From NCBI GenBank assembly GCA_016790515.1, contig JAEUOY010000167.1:1-64000 (forward strand): DNA of 64,000 bases, given 5' to 3'. A program made the translations under genes and the position numbers. This document shows positions 41,422 through 49,558 of this stretch, in pieces (positions within the stretch are counted from its first letter, which is position 1; each line of letters starts with the position of its first letter). The notes below the pieces were generated by a model that saw only the letters and a program-made list of their open reading frames with translations, did no database searches and was not told the origin of the DNA. Source of the stretch: Burkholderiaceae bacterium. GTDB lineage: Bacteria; Pseudomonadota; Gammaproteobacteria; Burkholderiales; Burkholderiaceae_C.

Positions 41422-42264
41422 ATGGCGGACAGCCCGAAGTATCAAGACCTCGTTGTGCGAAACAGCGGCTATATCACGCCAGAAACACAGGATCGGATCA
41501 GGACCACCCGCCTGTTGATAGCCGGCTGCGGCATCGGCAGCAGCCCGGCAGTTTGCGCGGCGCGCATGGGCTTCGAGAATTTCGTGTTGGTCGACGGCGA
41601 CGTGGTCGACAGCCACAACCTGAATCGCCAGTTCTACGACTTTGCCGATATCGGCAAACCCAAGGTCGCAGCGCTCAAGGACAAGATCCTGCGCATCAAT
41701 CCGAACGCTAGCGTCGACGCCGTCGAATCGTACCTCGATGAGGAGAATACCGACTCGATCGTCGGCAGAGCCGACATCGTGTTCGATACCGTCGACTTCC
41801 TCGACCTGCCGGCGATACTGCGGCTTCACGACAGCGCCAGGCGGCACCGCCTGCCGGTCTTTACCGCGCTGAGTGTCGGATTCGGCGCGTTGGTCTGGTA
41901 TTTTCAAGGTGATCGTGGGCCCACGCTTGCCGACATCATTGCGCCGGACGTCGCCGGCGCGAGTCAGGTCGCCGGTGCCGTGCCGGCCTATGCCGATGTG
42001 TTCGGGACCTTCATCCAGCGCCTGGCCCCGCACCTCGACCGATCGGTCGTGGACCAGGTGACCCAGGTGCTCAGGCTGATGAAGGACGGCAAGCCCTGCC
42101 CGGCGTCGCAGGTCGCGGTAGGCAGCTTCGCGATCGGTGCGCTGGCCATGTCGATGATCCACGACCTGCTGGCCGGCAACCCCGTTCCCTCGGCACCCGA
42201 GCTGGTCGTCCACAGCTTCAAGAGCCACCAGACCAAGATCGTCGACCTGTCGCTCGAGCGGTGA
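41422..42264 (+). CDS. ThiF/E1-like adenylyltransferase
   Basis: This is a 280-residue E1-superfamily protein (ThiF/MoeB/UBA fold). The nucleotide-binding loop LLIAGCGIGSSPAVCA is at about 31-45. It is followed by the acidic VDGDVVDSHNLNRQF, with the Arg-Gln pair, and KPKVAALKDKI, the usual ATP-contacting residues. DTVDF near 118 holds the Asp of the metal site. There are no CxxC zinc pairs; one Cys lies late in GKPCPAS. E1-like proteins adenylate a C-terminal carboxylate of a protein or peptide. Here the partner is unknown; no ThiS- or ubiquitin-like protein is adjacent. The pairing with an acyltransferase is notable. Confidence 0.87.
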   Translation: MADSPKYQDLVVRNSGYITPETQDRIRTTRLLIAGCGIGSSPAVCAARMGFENFVLVDGDVVDSHNLNRQFYDFADIGKPKVAALKDKILRINPNASVDAVESYLDEENTDSIVGRADIVFDTVDFLDLPAILRLHDSARRHRLPVFTALSVGFGALVWYFQGDRGPTLADIIAPDVAGASQVAGAVPAYADVFGTFIQRLAPHLDRSVVDQVTQVLRLMKDGKPCPASQVAVGSFAIGALAMSMIHDLLAGNPVPSAPELVVHSFKSHQTKIVDLSLER

Positions 42265-42311
42265 ATCCGAATTCGGGCCCCGCTCGACCTCGATCCGTCG
42301 CCCCCAAAGAA

Positions 42312-42339
42312 AACGGCCTCATCATGCGATGAGGCCGTT
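42312..42339 (-). terminator. Rho-independent terminator of the PEP-CTERM gene
   Basis: A perfect 11-base stem (AACGGCCTCAT and ATGAGGCCGTT) with a six-base loop lies between the convergent ThiF-like and PEP-CTERM genes. Read on the minus strand the stem is followed by TTTTCTTT, as expected for an intrinsic terminator of the PEP-CTERM transcript. On the plus strand the T-run is poor. Confidence 0.88.
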
Positions 42340-42375
42340 GTGTCGCAGCCGCCGAGACGGCTGCGCTCGAGTCGA

Positions 42376-43254
42376 TCAGAGCTTGGCTGCCGACTTCCGC
42401 CGCCGGCCCACGGCACCGGCGGCCAGCAGGCCAACGCCCACCAGCGCCAGAGCGCCAGGCTCGGGAAGCGGTTCCTTCGTGATGCTTGCCAGGGCCAAGT
42501 CCACCGCGAGCGTGCCATTCGTGTTGATCTCGAACTGCAGCGCACCGATGTTCGTGAAGTCGATGCCCGCCGTGGTGCCGGCGTTCGTGTTCTCGATCGT
42601 GAATGGCAGGCCATCGATGAAGTAGGCGCCGTCTCCGAGGTTGAACCAGTCGAAGTGGTAGGACGAGAGGGTCGAGGATCCAACCGGGAACAACGTATCG
42701 GCCTTCAATGTCGCAGAGCTGCCGTCCATGTCATAGACGGTGATCTTGTATTCGAAGGCTTGGTCGGCGATCAGGACGTCAGCAATGAACTGGGCGCAGC
42801 CCGGGCCGCAACCCAACTGGTCGATCAGATTAAGACCACCCAAACCGTCGGTCTTGAGGTCCGCGCTCGCGTCAGCACCGTCCCATTGCACCTTGCCATA
42901 ACCGTTCGTTCCCGCGCTCGCGCTGAAGTTCAGCGCCCCGCCGCCAGCGTACATCGACGTGCTTGCGGCCAAGGGAGCAGTGACCGAAAGTGATTCGACA
43001 TATATGTCCCGATAGTCTCCGAGAATGTTGGTGCCAGGACCATATTCCTGGAAGCAACCGGCCCCGCTTGCGACGGCCCCGCCGCCACTACCGACGGCGC
43101 ACCCGCCCCCGCCGATGGTGTTGTCAATCACCTTCTGCGTCGTCGCATCCGCAGGATCGGTGAACAGGTCAACGACGTTTGCGTTGGCGCTGGTGCCCAG
43201 CCCCAGCGTGCTCAGCAGCGCGGCTGCGAGAAGTGTCTTCTTCAAGGCCTTCAT
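42376..43254 (-). CDS. PEP-CTERM sorting-domain protein (exosortase substrate)
   Basis: This is a 292-residue secreted protein. It has a Sec signal (LKKTLLAAALLSTLGLGTSANA) in the first ~24 residues. At the C-terminus is the exosortase sorting tail: LPEPGALALVGVGLLAAG at about 263-280, then GRRRK. PEP is the recognition motif and the hydrophobic stretch plus Arg-rich end is removed by XrtA. The mature part is Gly/Ser/Asp-rich and has two Cys pairs (near residues 50-70 and 155-160). GC is lower than in the neighbours. AGGAG lies eight bases before the ATG. It has its own sigma-54 promoter and terminator, so it is a single-gene unit. Confidence 0.95.
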   Translation of the reverse strand: MKALKKTLLAAALLSTLGLGTSANANVVDLFTDPADATTQKVIDNTIGGGGCAVGSGGGAVASGAGCFQEYGPGTNILGDYRDIYVESLSVTAPLAASTSMYAGGGALNFSASAGTNGYGKVQWDGADASADLKTDGLGGLNLIDQLGCGPGCAQFIADVLIADQAFEYKITVYDMDGSSATLKADTLFPVGSSTLSSYHFDWFNLGDGAYFIDGLPFTIENTNAGTTAGIDFTNIGALQFEINTNGTLAVDLALASITKEPLPEPGALALVGVGLLAAGAVGRRRKSAAKL

Positions 43255-43324
43255 GTGAAGCTCTCCTGGAAACGATTTGAGGGATTCTCTACAGCCCGGA
43301 AGATCCGCGCCGTCACACCGGGAT

Positions 43325-43340
43325 AGCAATCGCTGTGCCT
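43325..43340 (-). promoter_or_regulatory. Sigma-54 (RpoN) -24/-12 promoter for the PEP-CTERM gene
   Basis: On the minus strand the sequence reads AGGCACAGCGATTGCT. It has GGCAC at -24 and TTGCT at -12 with the fixed GG-N10-GC spacing, differing from the consensus at the first base and one spacer-edge base only. The predicted start is near 43315, leaving a leader of about 60 bases before the ATG at 43254. PrsR, encoded 6 kb away, is the obvious activator. Confidence 0.85.
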
Positions 43341-43967
43341 GGGGAAATTTGTCCTTGAAGATCAACGGCTTGCGATGCTCTACGGTCCCGATGGGCAGGG
43401 GCGCGAGGGTCGGCTGTAAAGAAGATCGACACTGTCTCCGGGGCCGTGGTCTCGGGTCCGGTCGCTCTGACGAAGTCAGGGTCCAGTCGGTCTGCAGGAT
43501 TTGTTGCGATGGAGTCGGGAGGAGACAGCTGGCGTCGCCGACGCCCGACTCCACCTCGATGAGGAGGCGCACGTTGCCAGCGTGCCCACGTGCGTCAGCG
43601 AGTGGTCACATCGGCGTCGTCGGCTCATCCTCGCTTCGCGTGACAACCCGGGTCCGATCCTCGTCGATCGGGGGCGAGTTCTCCGCTACTAGACCGGTTC
43701 GGGGGCGCAGCGCCACTTCGGGTCGATCGGCGTTCGATCGGGCCCCGCGGGCCCTGCAAACGAGCCCCCTCGGCTCGGGGGGGCACGGCGTCGAAACAGT
43801 CTGCAACGATCAGCAAACGCAAGCCTGTAACAGCGTACGATCGTCAAAGTCCTTTGCTCGGATCGTTCGCCGATTGGCGATCCGCGGGTGTATCCGTGGA
43901 TCACTGGCGAAGTGTCTAGCCCGCCACGGTGGGTGCTCAGTCTTTCAAGCCGTTGGGGGTTGGACGC
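43341..43967. other. Long intergenic region between the PEP-CTERM gene and acyltransferase copy 2
   Basis: About 630 bases carry no gene I can support. The part next to the sigma-54 promoter should hold PrsR upstream activating sites. Two strong GC hairpins occur close together: GGGCCC-CGC-GGGCCC near 43741-43755 and a GCCCCC/GGGGGC stem near 43764-43785. A site at about 43824-43841 (CCTGTA-N6-TACGAT) keeps one half and the spacing of a lux box. None of these has a proven role. Confidence 0.5.
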
Positions 43968-44732
43968 ATGCTCGAAGCAGTCGGAAACGCAGGGCCGAGC
44001 GGTCGCCATGAGCGGCCTGCTCATGACCGAGCGCTCAGAACGGCCCTTCGACTCAGGTATCAAGTCTACTGTATCGAGTGCAACTTCCTGTCGCCGGAGG
44101 ACTATCCGGATGGCGTCGAAACCGACGAGCACGATGACAGTGCTGCGCATTTCTATGCCTTCGACGCGCGTGAAGAACTGGTGGGCTATGTGCGCCTGGT
44201 CCGGCCCGATGCCGAGCGACTCTTCCCCCTGCACAGGAGTTGCGAACTGTCGGTCGATCCGGCGGACCTGCCGCCGCCGGAGGGCTGCGCCGAAATCAGC
44301 CGGCTGATGGTGCGCAACGACTATCGGCGGCGGCGGGGTGACCGGTTGTCGGGGGTGACGGCCGAGCAGAACAACGCCGCGTTTTCAGGCGAACGACGCC
44401 ACGAGGCGCCTCAGATCCTGTTGAGCCTGTACCGGCAGATGTATGCCTACAGCCTGGAGAACGGCATCCGCCATTGGTTCGCGGCGATGGAGCGGCCTCT
44501 GGCGCGATCGCTCCAGCGCATGAACTTCGCCTTCAGGGCGATCGGCCCCGAGACCGATTACTACGGACCCGTCGCCCCGTATCTTGCCGATTTGCGCGAA
44601 CTCGAACGCCAGGTGGGCGCTCGCCGGCCCGATCTGCTGGCCTGGCTCCAGCACCCGGAGCAATGGTTCGGTGAGAAGACCCACGGCAGCGACTGGGGTT
44701 TCTGCCACATGAGTGATCCGGGTCTGGGCTAG
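43968..44732 (+). CDS. PEP-CTERM/exosortase-associated acyltransferase (autoinducer-synthase-like), copy 2
   Basis: This 254-residue protein is a paralogue of copy 1. Shared blocks are LRYQVYCIECNFLSPEDYPDG, EISRLMVRNDYRRRRGD, the PQILLSLYRQMYAYSLENGI region and GPETDYYGPVAPYLADLREL. LuxI-type synthases have the same overall fold and use acyl carriers and SAM; a diffusible product is possible but not shown. It differs by a longer C-terminal tail (HPEQWFGEKTHGSDWGF). The ATG at 43968 follows GGGGTTGGA; an upstream GTG at 43929 is an alternative. It lies divergent to the PEP-CTERM gene. Confidence 0.85.
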   Translation: MLEAVGNAGPSGRHERPAHDRALRTALRLRYQVYCIECNFLSPEDYPDGVETDEHDDSAAHFYAFDAREELVGYVRLVRPDAERLFPLHRSCELSVDPADLPPPEGCAEISRLMVRNDYRRRRGDRLSGVTAEQNNAAFSGERRHEAPQILLSLYRQMYAYSLENGIRHWFAAMERPLARSLQRMNFAFRAIGPETDYYGPVAPYLADLRELERQVGARRPDLLAWLQHPEQWFGEKTHGSDWGFCHMSDPGLG

Positions 44733-45040
44733 GCTGGGTCGTTCGAGCGAACACGTCCGCGGGTCGTGTGGTTACCGAGGCAGCAAGCTTGCCTGCAGTT
44801 GCGCTGGCCTGATGCACAGCCTCGAGGAAGCGGCGCGGCTACTAGCGGATGCGGCGCCGGCAAGCCGGTGAACGTGGCTCTTTTCGCAGCACTCGGCGAA
44901 CCCGATGTCGTTAGCATCCAGGGCATGCAGGCGCTGACGGCGTTTCACCCAGCCCCTTGTCCAAGCCATGGCCGGACGGCTGACGCACCGTCGCGCCACG
45001 CGGTCGCCGTCCCCGTCCTGTCTCGACCTCTCGACTCTCG
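44733..45040. other. Intergenic region upstream of the ABC-transporter cassette
   Basis: About 300 bases without a supported gene. It includes a GTTCG/CGAAC mini-hairpin just after the acyltransferase stop and a GCAAGCTTGC palindrome near 44787. No sigma-54 pattern was found. It probably holds the promoter of the four-gene ABC cassette. Confidence 0.5.
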
Positions 45041-45781
45041 GTGCGTGCCCACGTGAACTCGCCTCGAAACGTGCTGCATCCGGTCGTGCTCAGGGGCATC
45101 TCCAAGACCTACCGCCTCGACGCGGTGGACGTGCCGGCACTGGTAGACATCAACCTGGTCATCCTGCCGAACCGCTTTACCGTCATTTCAGGATCGTCGG
45201 GCAGTGGCAAGACCACGCTGCTGAACCTGATCGGGTGCATCGACCGGCCAGACCGCGGCACGCTCATGGTCGGCGGCAAGTCAGTTCAGCGAATGAACGA
45301 CGACGCGTTGTCTGACTTCCGCGCAAATCAGCTGGGCTTCATTTTCCAGAACTTCAACCTGCTGCCGGTGCTGACGGCGTTCGAGAACGTCGAGTACCCG
45401 CTGGTCATGGCGGGCATGGCGCCCATGCAGCGCAGGCAAAGGGTCGGGCAGTTGCTCGAGGCGGTGGGTCTTGGCGCTCACGGACGCAAGCGGCCCGGAC
45501 AACTTTCGGGCGGACAGCGCCAGCGCGTGGCCATCGCGCGTGCCCTGGCGCGGCGGCCGCAACTCGTGCTGGCAGACGAGCCTACCGCCAATCTCGACAG
45601 CAAGACCGGCGCCGAGATCATCGAACTGATGCGAGCCATGCAGCAGCAGCAGCAGGTCTCGTTCATTTTTTCGTCGCACGATCCGAAGGTGCTGGAGGCC
45701 GCGGACGACGCGGTACGCATCCAGGACGGACGTGTCGCATCGATCAAGCGGCGGAATGACGCGGCCGCAGCGCAGTCGTGA
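45041..45781 (+). CDS. ABC transporter ATP-binding protein (MacB/LolD-type)
   Basis: This is a 246-residue ATPase of the LolD/MacB/FtsE class. It has Walker A SGSSGSGKTTLLNLIG near residue 50, Q-loop FIFQNFNLLPVLTAFEN, signature LSGGQRQRVAIARAL near 155, and Walker B LVLADEPTANLD. It powers the FtsX-like permease encoded next, whose GTG start overlaps its stop. In this class ATP hydrolysis drives conformational change for extraction or extrusion rather than direct passage through a pore. The GTG start could be moved four codons downstream. Confidence 0.93.
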   Translation: MRAHVNSPRNVLHPVVLRGISKTYRLDAVDVPALVDINLVILPNRFTVISGSSGSGKTTLLNLIGCIDRPDRGTLMVGGKSVQRMNDDALSDFRANQLGFIFQNFNLLPVLTAFENVEYPLVMAGMAPMQRRQRVGQLLEAVGLGAHGRKRPGQLSGGQRQRVAIARALARRPQLVLADEPTANLDSKTGAEIIELMRAMQQQQQVSFIFSSHDPKVLEAADDAVRIQDGRVASIKRRNDAAAAQS

Positions 45782-47175
45782 ACACCCTGTCGCTGGCCTC
45801 GCGAAACCTGCTGCGCAACCGCCGCCGCTCGGCGATGACGCTGACGGCCATGGTGCTCGGCCTGGTCACCGTGCTGCTGTTCGGCGGTTACATCAGGGAC
45901 ATCGACTATGGTCTGCAAACCGACTTCGTTCAGCTGACGGGCCATTTGCAACTGCAGCACAAGGACTATTTCCAGTTTGGCAGCGGCAATCCGGCCGCCT
46001 ACGGCGTGGCGCACTACGAGCGCATCGTCGATACGGTCAAGAAGGATCCGGTGATCGCGCCGATGTTGGCCGTGGTCACCCCGATCCTGCAGATCGGCGG
46101 AATTGCCGGCAACTTTGCGGCCGGCGTCTCGCGTCCGGTCTACGTCACCGGCACCGTGGTCGAAGACCAGAACCGCATGCGTGAATGGAACGACTACCGT
46201 TTCCCGACGCTCACGCGCCGCCTGTCTCTTTCGGGCACGGCGCCGGACTCCGCAGTGATCGGTACCGGCGTTGCCAGGGTACTGCAGTTGTGTACGGCAT
46301 TGAATGTGCCCGATTGCGCGACGGAAGCTGCGAAGGTCGAGGCAAGTGCCCCAGAGTTGTCGGACGACATTTCCGCCTTGGCCGGGCTGGACAAACCGGC
46401 GAAAGCTGCGCCCGTGGGCAGTGGACACCCGCGAATCGAACTGCTTGCGGCCAATGCGCGAGGGGCGCCCAATGTCGCTGCGGTAAATGTGCTCAGCGCC
46501 GAGTTCCAGGGCATCAAGGAACTCGACGACGTGTACATCGGCTTGCACCTGTCCCAAGCCCAAAAGCTCGTCTACGGATCGGCGCCGCCACAGGTCACGG
46601 CAATCGCGATCCAGTTGCACCGCACGGCGCAGTTGCCCGAGGCTCGCAAACGGCTGGACGAACTGCTGGCCTCCACACTGAAGGGCGAACCGCTGGCAGT
46701 CCTCGACTACGAGACACTGAATCCTTACTACGGACAGGCGCGGTCCATGTTTGCGGCGATATTTGGCTTCATCGCGGTGCTGATCGGCGCGATCGTGCTG
46801 TTTACGGTCACCAACACGATGGGCATGGCCGTCGTTGAGCGCACCGCCGAGATCGGCACCCTGCGGGCCATCGGGCAGCGACGGGGCGATATCCGCAGGA
46901 TGTTCGTCACCGAAGGTCTGGTGCTGGGCTGTGTCGGCGCGACCCTCGGCATCCTGGCCGCGCTCGTGTTGGCAGCGACCATCAACGAGGTCGGACTGAC
47001 CTGGCTCCCTCCGGGGCGGATCGAGCCGATACCGCTCGCGGTTCGTGTCGCCGGCGAACATGGAATGCTCATCGCCAGTGCGGCTGTATTGGTTGTGGTG
47101 GCGGCTGTGTCGGCCGTTGTCCCGGCAGCGCGCGCGGCGCGCATGAATATCGTAGAGGCCCTGCGCCATGCTTGA
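45778..47175 (+). CDS. ABC transporter permease, FtsX/MacB_PCD type
   Basis: This is a 465-residue permease with the LolC/MacB layout. Helix 1 is near residues 18-40 (SAMTLTAMVLGLVTVLLFGG). A large periplasmic domain follows (about 45-315). Three C-terminal helices include IFGFIAVLIGAIVLFTVTNT and a loop with VVERTAEIGTLRAIGQRRGD, the coupling motif of the family. The periplasmic domain probably meets the LolA-like protein encoded next. It overlaps both neighbours (4 bases upstream, 8 downstream), so translation is coupled. Confidence 0.92.
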   Translation: MNTLSLASRNLLRNRRRSAMTLTAMVLGLVTVLLFGGYIRDIDYGLQTDFVQLTGHLQLQHKDYFQFGSGNPAAYGVAHYERIVDTVKKDPVIAPMLAVVTPILQIGGIAGNFAAGVSRPVYVTGTVVEDQNRMREWNDYRFPTLTRRLSLSGTAPDSAVIGTGVARVLQLCTALNVPDCATEAAKVEASAPELSDDISALAGLDKPAKAAPVGSGHPRIELLAANARGAPNVAAVNVLSAEFQGIKELDDVYIGLHLSQAQKLVYGSAPPQVTAIAIQLHRTAQLPEARKRLDELLASTLKGEPLAVLDYETLNPYYGQARSMFAAIFGFIAVLIGAIVLFTVTNTMGMAVVERTAEIGTLRAIGQRRGDIRRMFVTEGLVLGCVGATLGILAALVLAATINEVGLTWLPPGRIEPIPLAVRVAGEHGMLIASAAVLVVVAAVSAVVPAARAARMNIVEALRHA

Positions 47176-47971
47176 TTTCTTTGCATTGTGGAGTCGAATC
47201 CTCGCCATGGGCTTCGTCGCGGCCGTGGTTTGGCCAGGCGCGATGACCCCTGCGAATGCTGCTGTTGATGCGCAGAGCGTGCTGGCCGAATCCGATGCAG
47301 TGCGCAATCCCTCGAAGCCGTTCTCGGTGACGGTCACGCTGCTCGAATACCGCAATTCGAAGCAGACCGACAGCAACACGCTCACCGTGTACTCGAAGAC
47401 GGACAACACCAGCGGTCAGTACCGCAACCTGATCCGCTTCGTGGCGCCCGCACGCGATGCGGACAAGCTGATGCTGAAGAACGGCAACGACCTGTGGTTC
47501 TACGACCCGGCCAGCCAGGCCAGCATTCGGCTGTCGCCGCAGCAGCGCCTGTTGGGCCAGGCGTCGAACGGCGATGTCGTCACGGTCAATCTGTCGAAGG
47601 ACTACAAGGCCGAATTGCTGGGCGAAGAAGACGTGCCCGATGGCGAGCGCGTGATGCGCCGCTGCCACAAGCTGGGTCTGGCAGCCGTGTCGATGGACGT
47701 CACCTACCACCGGGTCGAGATGTGGGTGGACACCAACTCGTCGCGCCCGGTCAAGGCGCGCTTCTTTGCCGAGAGCGGCCACCTGTTGAAGACCGCGTAC
47801 TACCGCAAGTTCCAGCCGCAATTGGGCCGCGAGCGTCCGACCGAGGTGGTCATCATCGACGGACTCGATCCATCCTGGGTCACGGTACTGCGCTACAGCG
47901 ACTATGCCTGGCGCGAGGTGCCGGACACCTGGCTGCAGCGGGATTACCTCCCCCGCTTCAAGCCGAGTTGA
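47168..47971 (+). CDS. LolA-like outer-membrane lipoprotein-sorting family protein
   Basis: This is a 267-residue periplasmic protein. A signal region ends near MTPANA. The body matches the LolA-like 'outer membrane lipoprotein-sorting protein' family: SKTDNTSGQYRNLIRFVAP, then LMLKNGNDLWFYDPASQA, then LSPQQRLLGQASNGDVV, and a C-terminal TWLQRDYLPRF. The half-open barrel of this fold carries lipid or lipoprotein across the periplasm. It overlaps the permease gene by eight bases and is followed after two bases by the beta-barrel gene. Confidence 0.87.
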   Translation: MLDFFALWSRILAMGFVAAVVWPGAMTPANAAVDAQSVLAESDAVRNPSKPFSVTVTLLEYRNSKQTDSNTLTVYSKTDNTSGQYRNLIRFVAPARDADKLMLKNGNDLWFYDPASQASIRLSPQQRLLGQASNGDVVTVNLSKDYKAELLGEEDVPDGERVMRRCHKLGLAAVSMDVTYHRVEMWVDTNSSRPVKARFFAESGHLLKTAYYRKFQPQLGRERPTEVVIIDGLDPSWVTVLRYSDYAWREVPDTWLQRDYLPRFKPS

Positions 47972-47973
47972 AC

Positions 47974-49242
47974 ATGCGGAAAGCCTTGATCGCGCTGGCG
48001 CTTGCACAGGCCGCCCAGTTCCCCGCCTTCGCTGCCGATGCGTCGAGCGGACCGCCTGACGACCTGGAGGCCCTGAAGCTGGCTGACGAGTCGACCGGCG
48101 ATGCACCGCAGCAGGCGCAGCCGTGGCGAGTGTTCGTCGAAGCCGCCGCCGGGCGGGGCCGTCTACGTGGCGGCGATTCGCGATTCGGCCTTGTCCGCGG
48201 CGCGCTGGATGCTCGCGCCGATGTGATGCTGACCAACGGTCTGCGGGCCGTGTTCTCCGACCGGCTCGATCTGGTCGACAGCGACGGTGTGCCGCCGGGC
48301 AAGAACATCAACACGCTGCGCGAGGCCTACCTGAGCTGGGCCCGCAGCGACGACCAGATCTTCGATCTCGGCCGCGTCAACCTGCGCAACGGCGCGGCGA
48401 TGGGTTACAACCCGACGGACTGGTTCAAGGAGGACGCGCTGCGTGCGATCGTCAACCCGGACCCTGCGGTGATTCGCGAGAACCGCCAGGGCACGGTGGT
48501 GGTGCAGGCGCAGCAGTTGTGGGTCCGGGCGTCGCTGACGGCCGCCTTCTCGCCCAGGCTTGCCCGTTCGGGCGATGAGGCGACCTTTGCGCTCAATGCC
48601 GGCGCCACGAATCCGAGCAATCGCTGGCTGCTGGCTGGCAGTTACAAGTTCGCCGACAAGTTCAACCCGCAGTGGCTGATCCATGGTGGCGCCGACACCT
48701 CGACACAGGTCGGCCTGAATATCTCGACGCTGATCGGCGACGCCACCGTTGCTTTCGGCGAGTTCTCCGCCGGCAAGGGAACCTCGCTGATTTCGCAGGC
48801 ACTGGCGGTTGCCGAGGCGCCGAGCTACCAGCAACGTGCAGCGGCGGGCCTGACCTATACAACTGCGTTCAAGCTCAGTCTGACGGCCGAATTCGAGTAC
48901 AGCAGCGCCGCACCCGTCGGCGACGATTGGAATGCGCTGTCAGCCCCGGCGCGACAGCAGGTGCTCGCGAAGTCCCAGGCTCTGCAGGAACTGCCGTCGC
49001 GCACGCAGTGGTTCATCTTCGCCACCTGGGATGACCTGTTCGTGCAACGGCTGAGCGCCTCGGGCTTCGTCCGCAGGGACCTCGAGACCCGCAGCAGCGC
49101 GATGTGGCTGGAAGCGCGTTATCGCTGGGAGCGCACTGACCTGGCCCTGCAGTGGCAGTTGCTGTCCGGGCCCCCGGGTTCGGTCTACCATGCCGCGCCA
49201 CAGCAGAAGACCGGGCAGGTCGTGCTGCGCGTCTATTTCTAG
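47974..49242 (+). CDS. Predicted outer-membrane beta-barrel protein of the ABC/LolA-like cassette
   Basis: This is a 422-residue protein with a signal peptide (cleavage near AFAAD). The rest is rich in alternating hydrophobic and polar residues, with strand-like segments such as LDARADVMLTNGLRAVFSD, AYLSWARSDDQIFDLGRVNL, NRWLLAGSYKFADKF and a C-terminal strand ending GQVVLRVYF. The terminal Phe and alternating pattern fit insertion by BAM. I recognise no named family. As the fourth gene of the tight ABC/FtsX/LolA-like operon it may be the outer-membrane acceptor or exit. Confidence 0.75.
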   Translation: MRKALIALALAQAAQFPAFAADASSGPPDDLEALKLADESTGDAPQQAQPWRVFVEAAAGRGRLRGGDSRFGLVRGALDARADVMLTNGLRAVFSDRLDLVDSDGVPPGKNINTLREAYLSWARSDDQIFDLGRVNLRNGAAMGYNPTDWFKEDALRAIVNPDPAVIRENRQGTVVVQAQQLWVRASLTAAFSPRLARSGDEATFALNAGATNPSNRWLLAGSYKFADKFNPQWLIHGGADTSTQVGLNISTLIGDATVAFGEFSAGKGTSLISQALAVAEAPSYQQRAAAGLTYTTAFKLSLTAEFEYSSAAPVGDDWNALSAPARQQVLAKSQALQELPSRTQWFIFATWDDLFVQRLSASGFVRRDLETRSSAMWLEARYRWERTDLALQWQLLSGPPGSVYHAAPQQKTGQVVLRVYF

Positions 49243-49558
49243 GCCGTCCAGGCCGTCCAGGACGCCGTCCGGGACGGGGTGAACCTGCGTCCGCAGGGCC
49301 GATTCGGGATCCGACGATCTCCTGGGTATGAAGCAGGCGCCCGGGCCGGATCGGCGTGAACTATGCGCATGTTCCGTCAGCGTCTCGACCCTGCGCGGGT
49401 GCGTCGCGCTTCGGGTCTGTGACATGATCTCATTTTGTCGCGCGGGTCTGCACATTGGGTCTTGGTGTCGCGCGCAAGCGATCCAATCGCTCTCGCGCGG
49501 TGGCTGGCCAGCGGCGCAGTGGCCGTCGCCGACCCGTTTGAACTTGAGGGCAAACTCA
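49243..49558. other. Intergenic region upstream of the export genes
   Basis: About 316 bases. At 49243-49277 there is a twofold GGCCGTCCA repeat and a perfect CCGTCC-G-GGACGG hairpin, terminator-like but without a T-run. A weak sigma-54-like stretch (CGGCGTGAACTATGCG, 49352-49367) has GG-N10-GC but poor -24 and -12 flanks. The promoter of the following export operon is expected here. Confidence 0.5.

Noticed and set aside
43824..43841. Lux-box-like site CCTGTA-N6-TACGAT upstream of acyltransferase copy 2
   Set aside because: One half-site and the spacing fit, but the other half (expected TACAGG) does not, and no LuxR-type gene is in the window.
49352..49367. Possible sigma-54 promoter before the export operon
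   Set aside because: GG-N10-GC spacing is right, but both flanking boxes deviate at several positions; in GC-rich DNA this occurs by chance.
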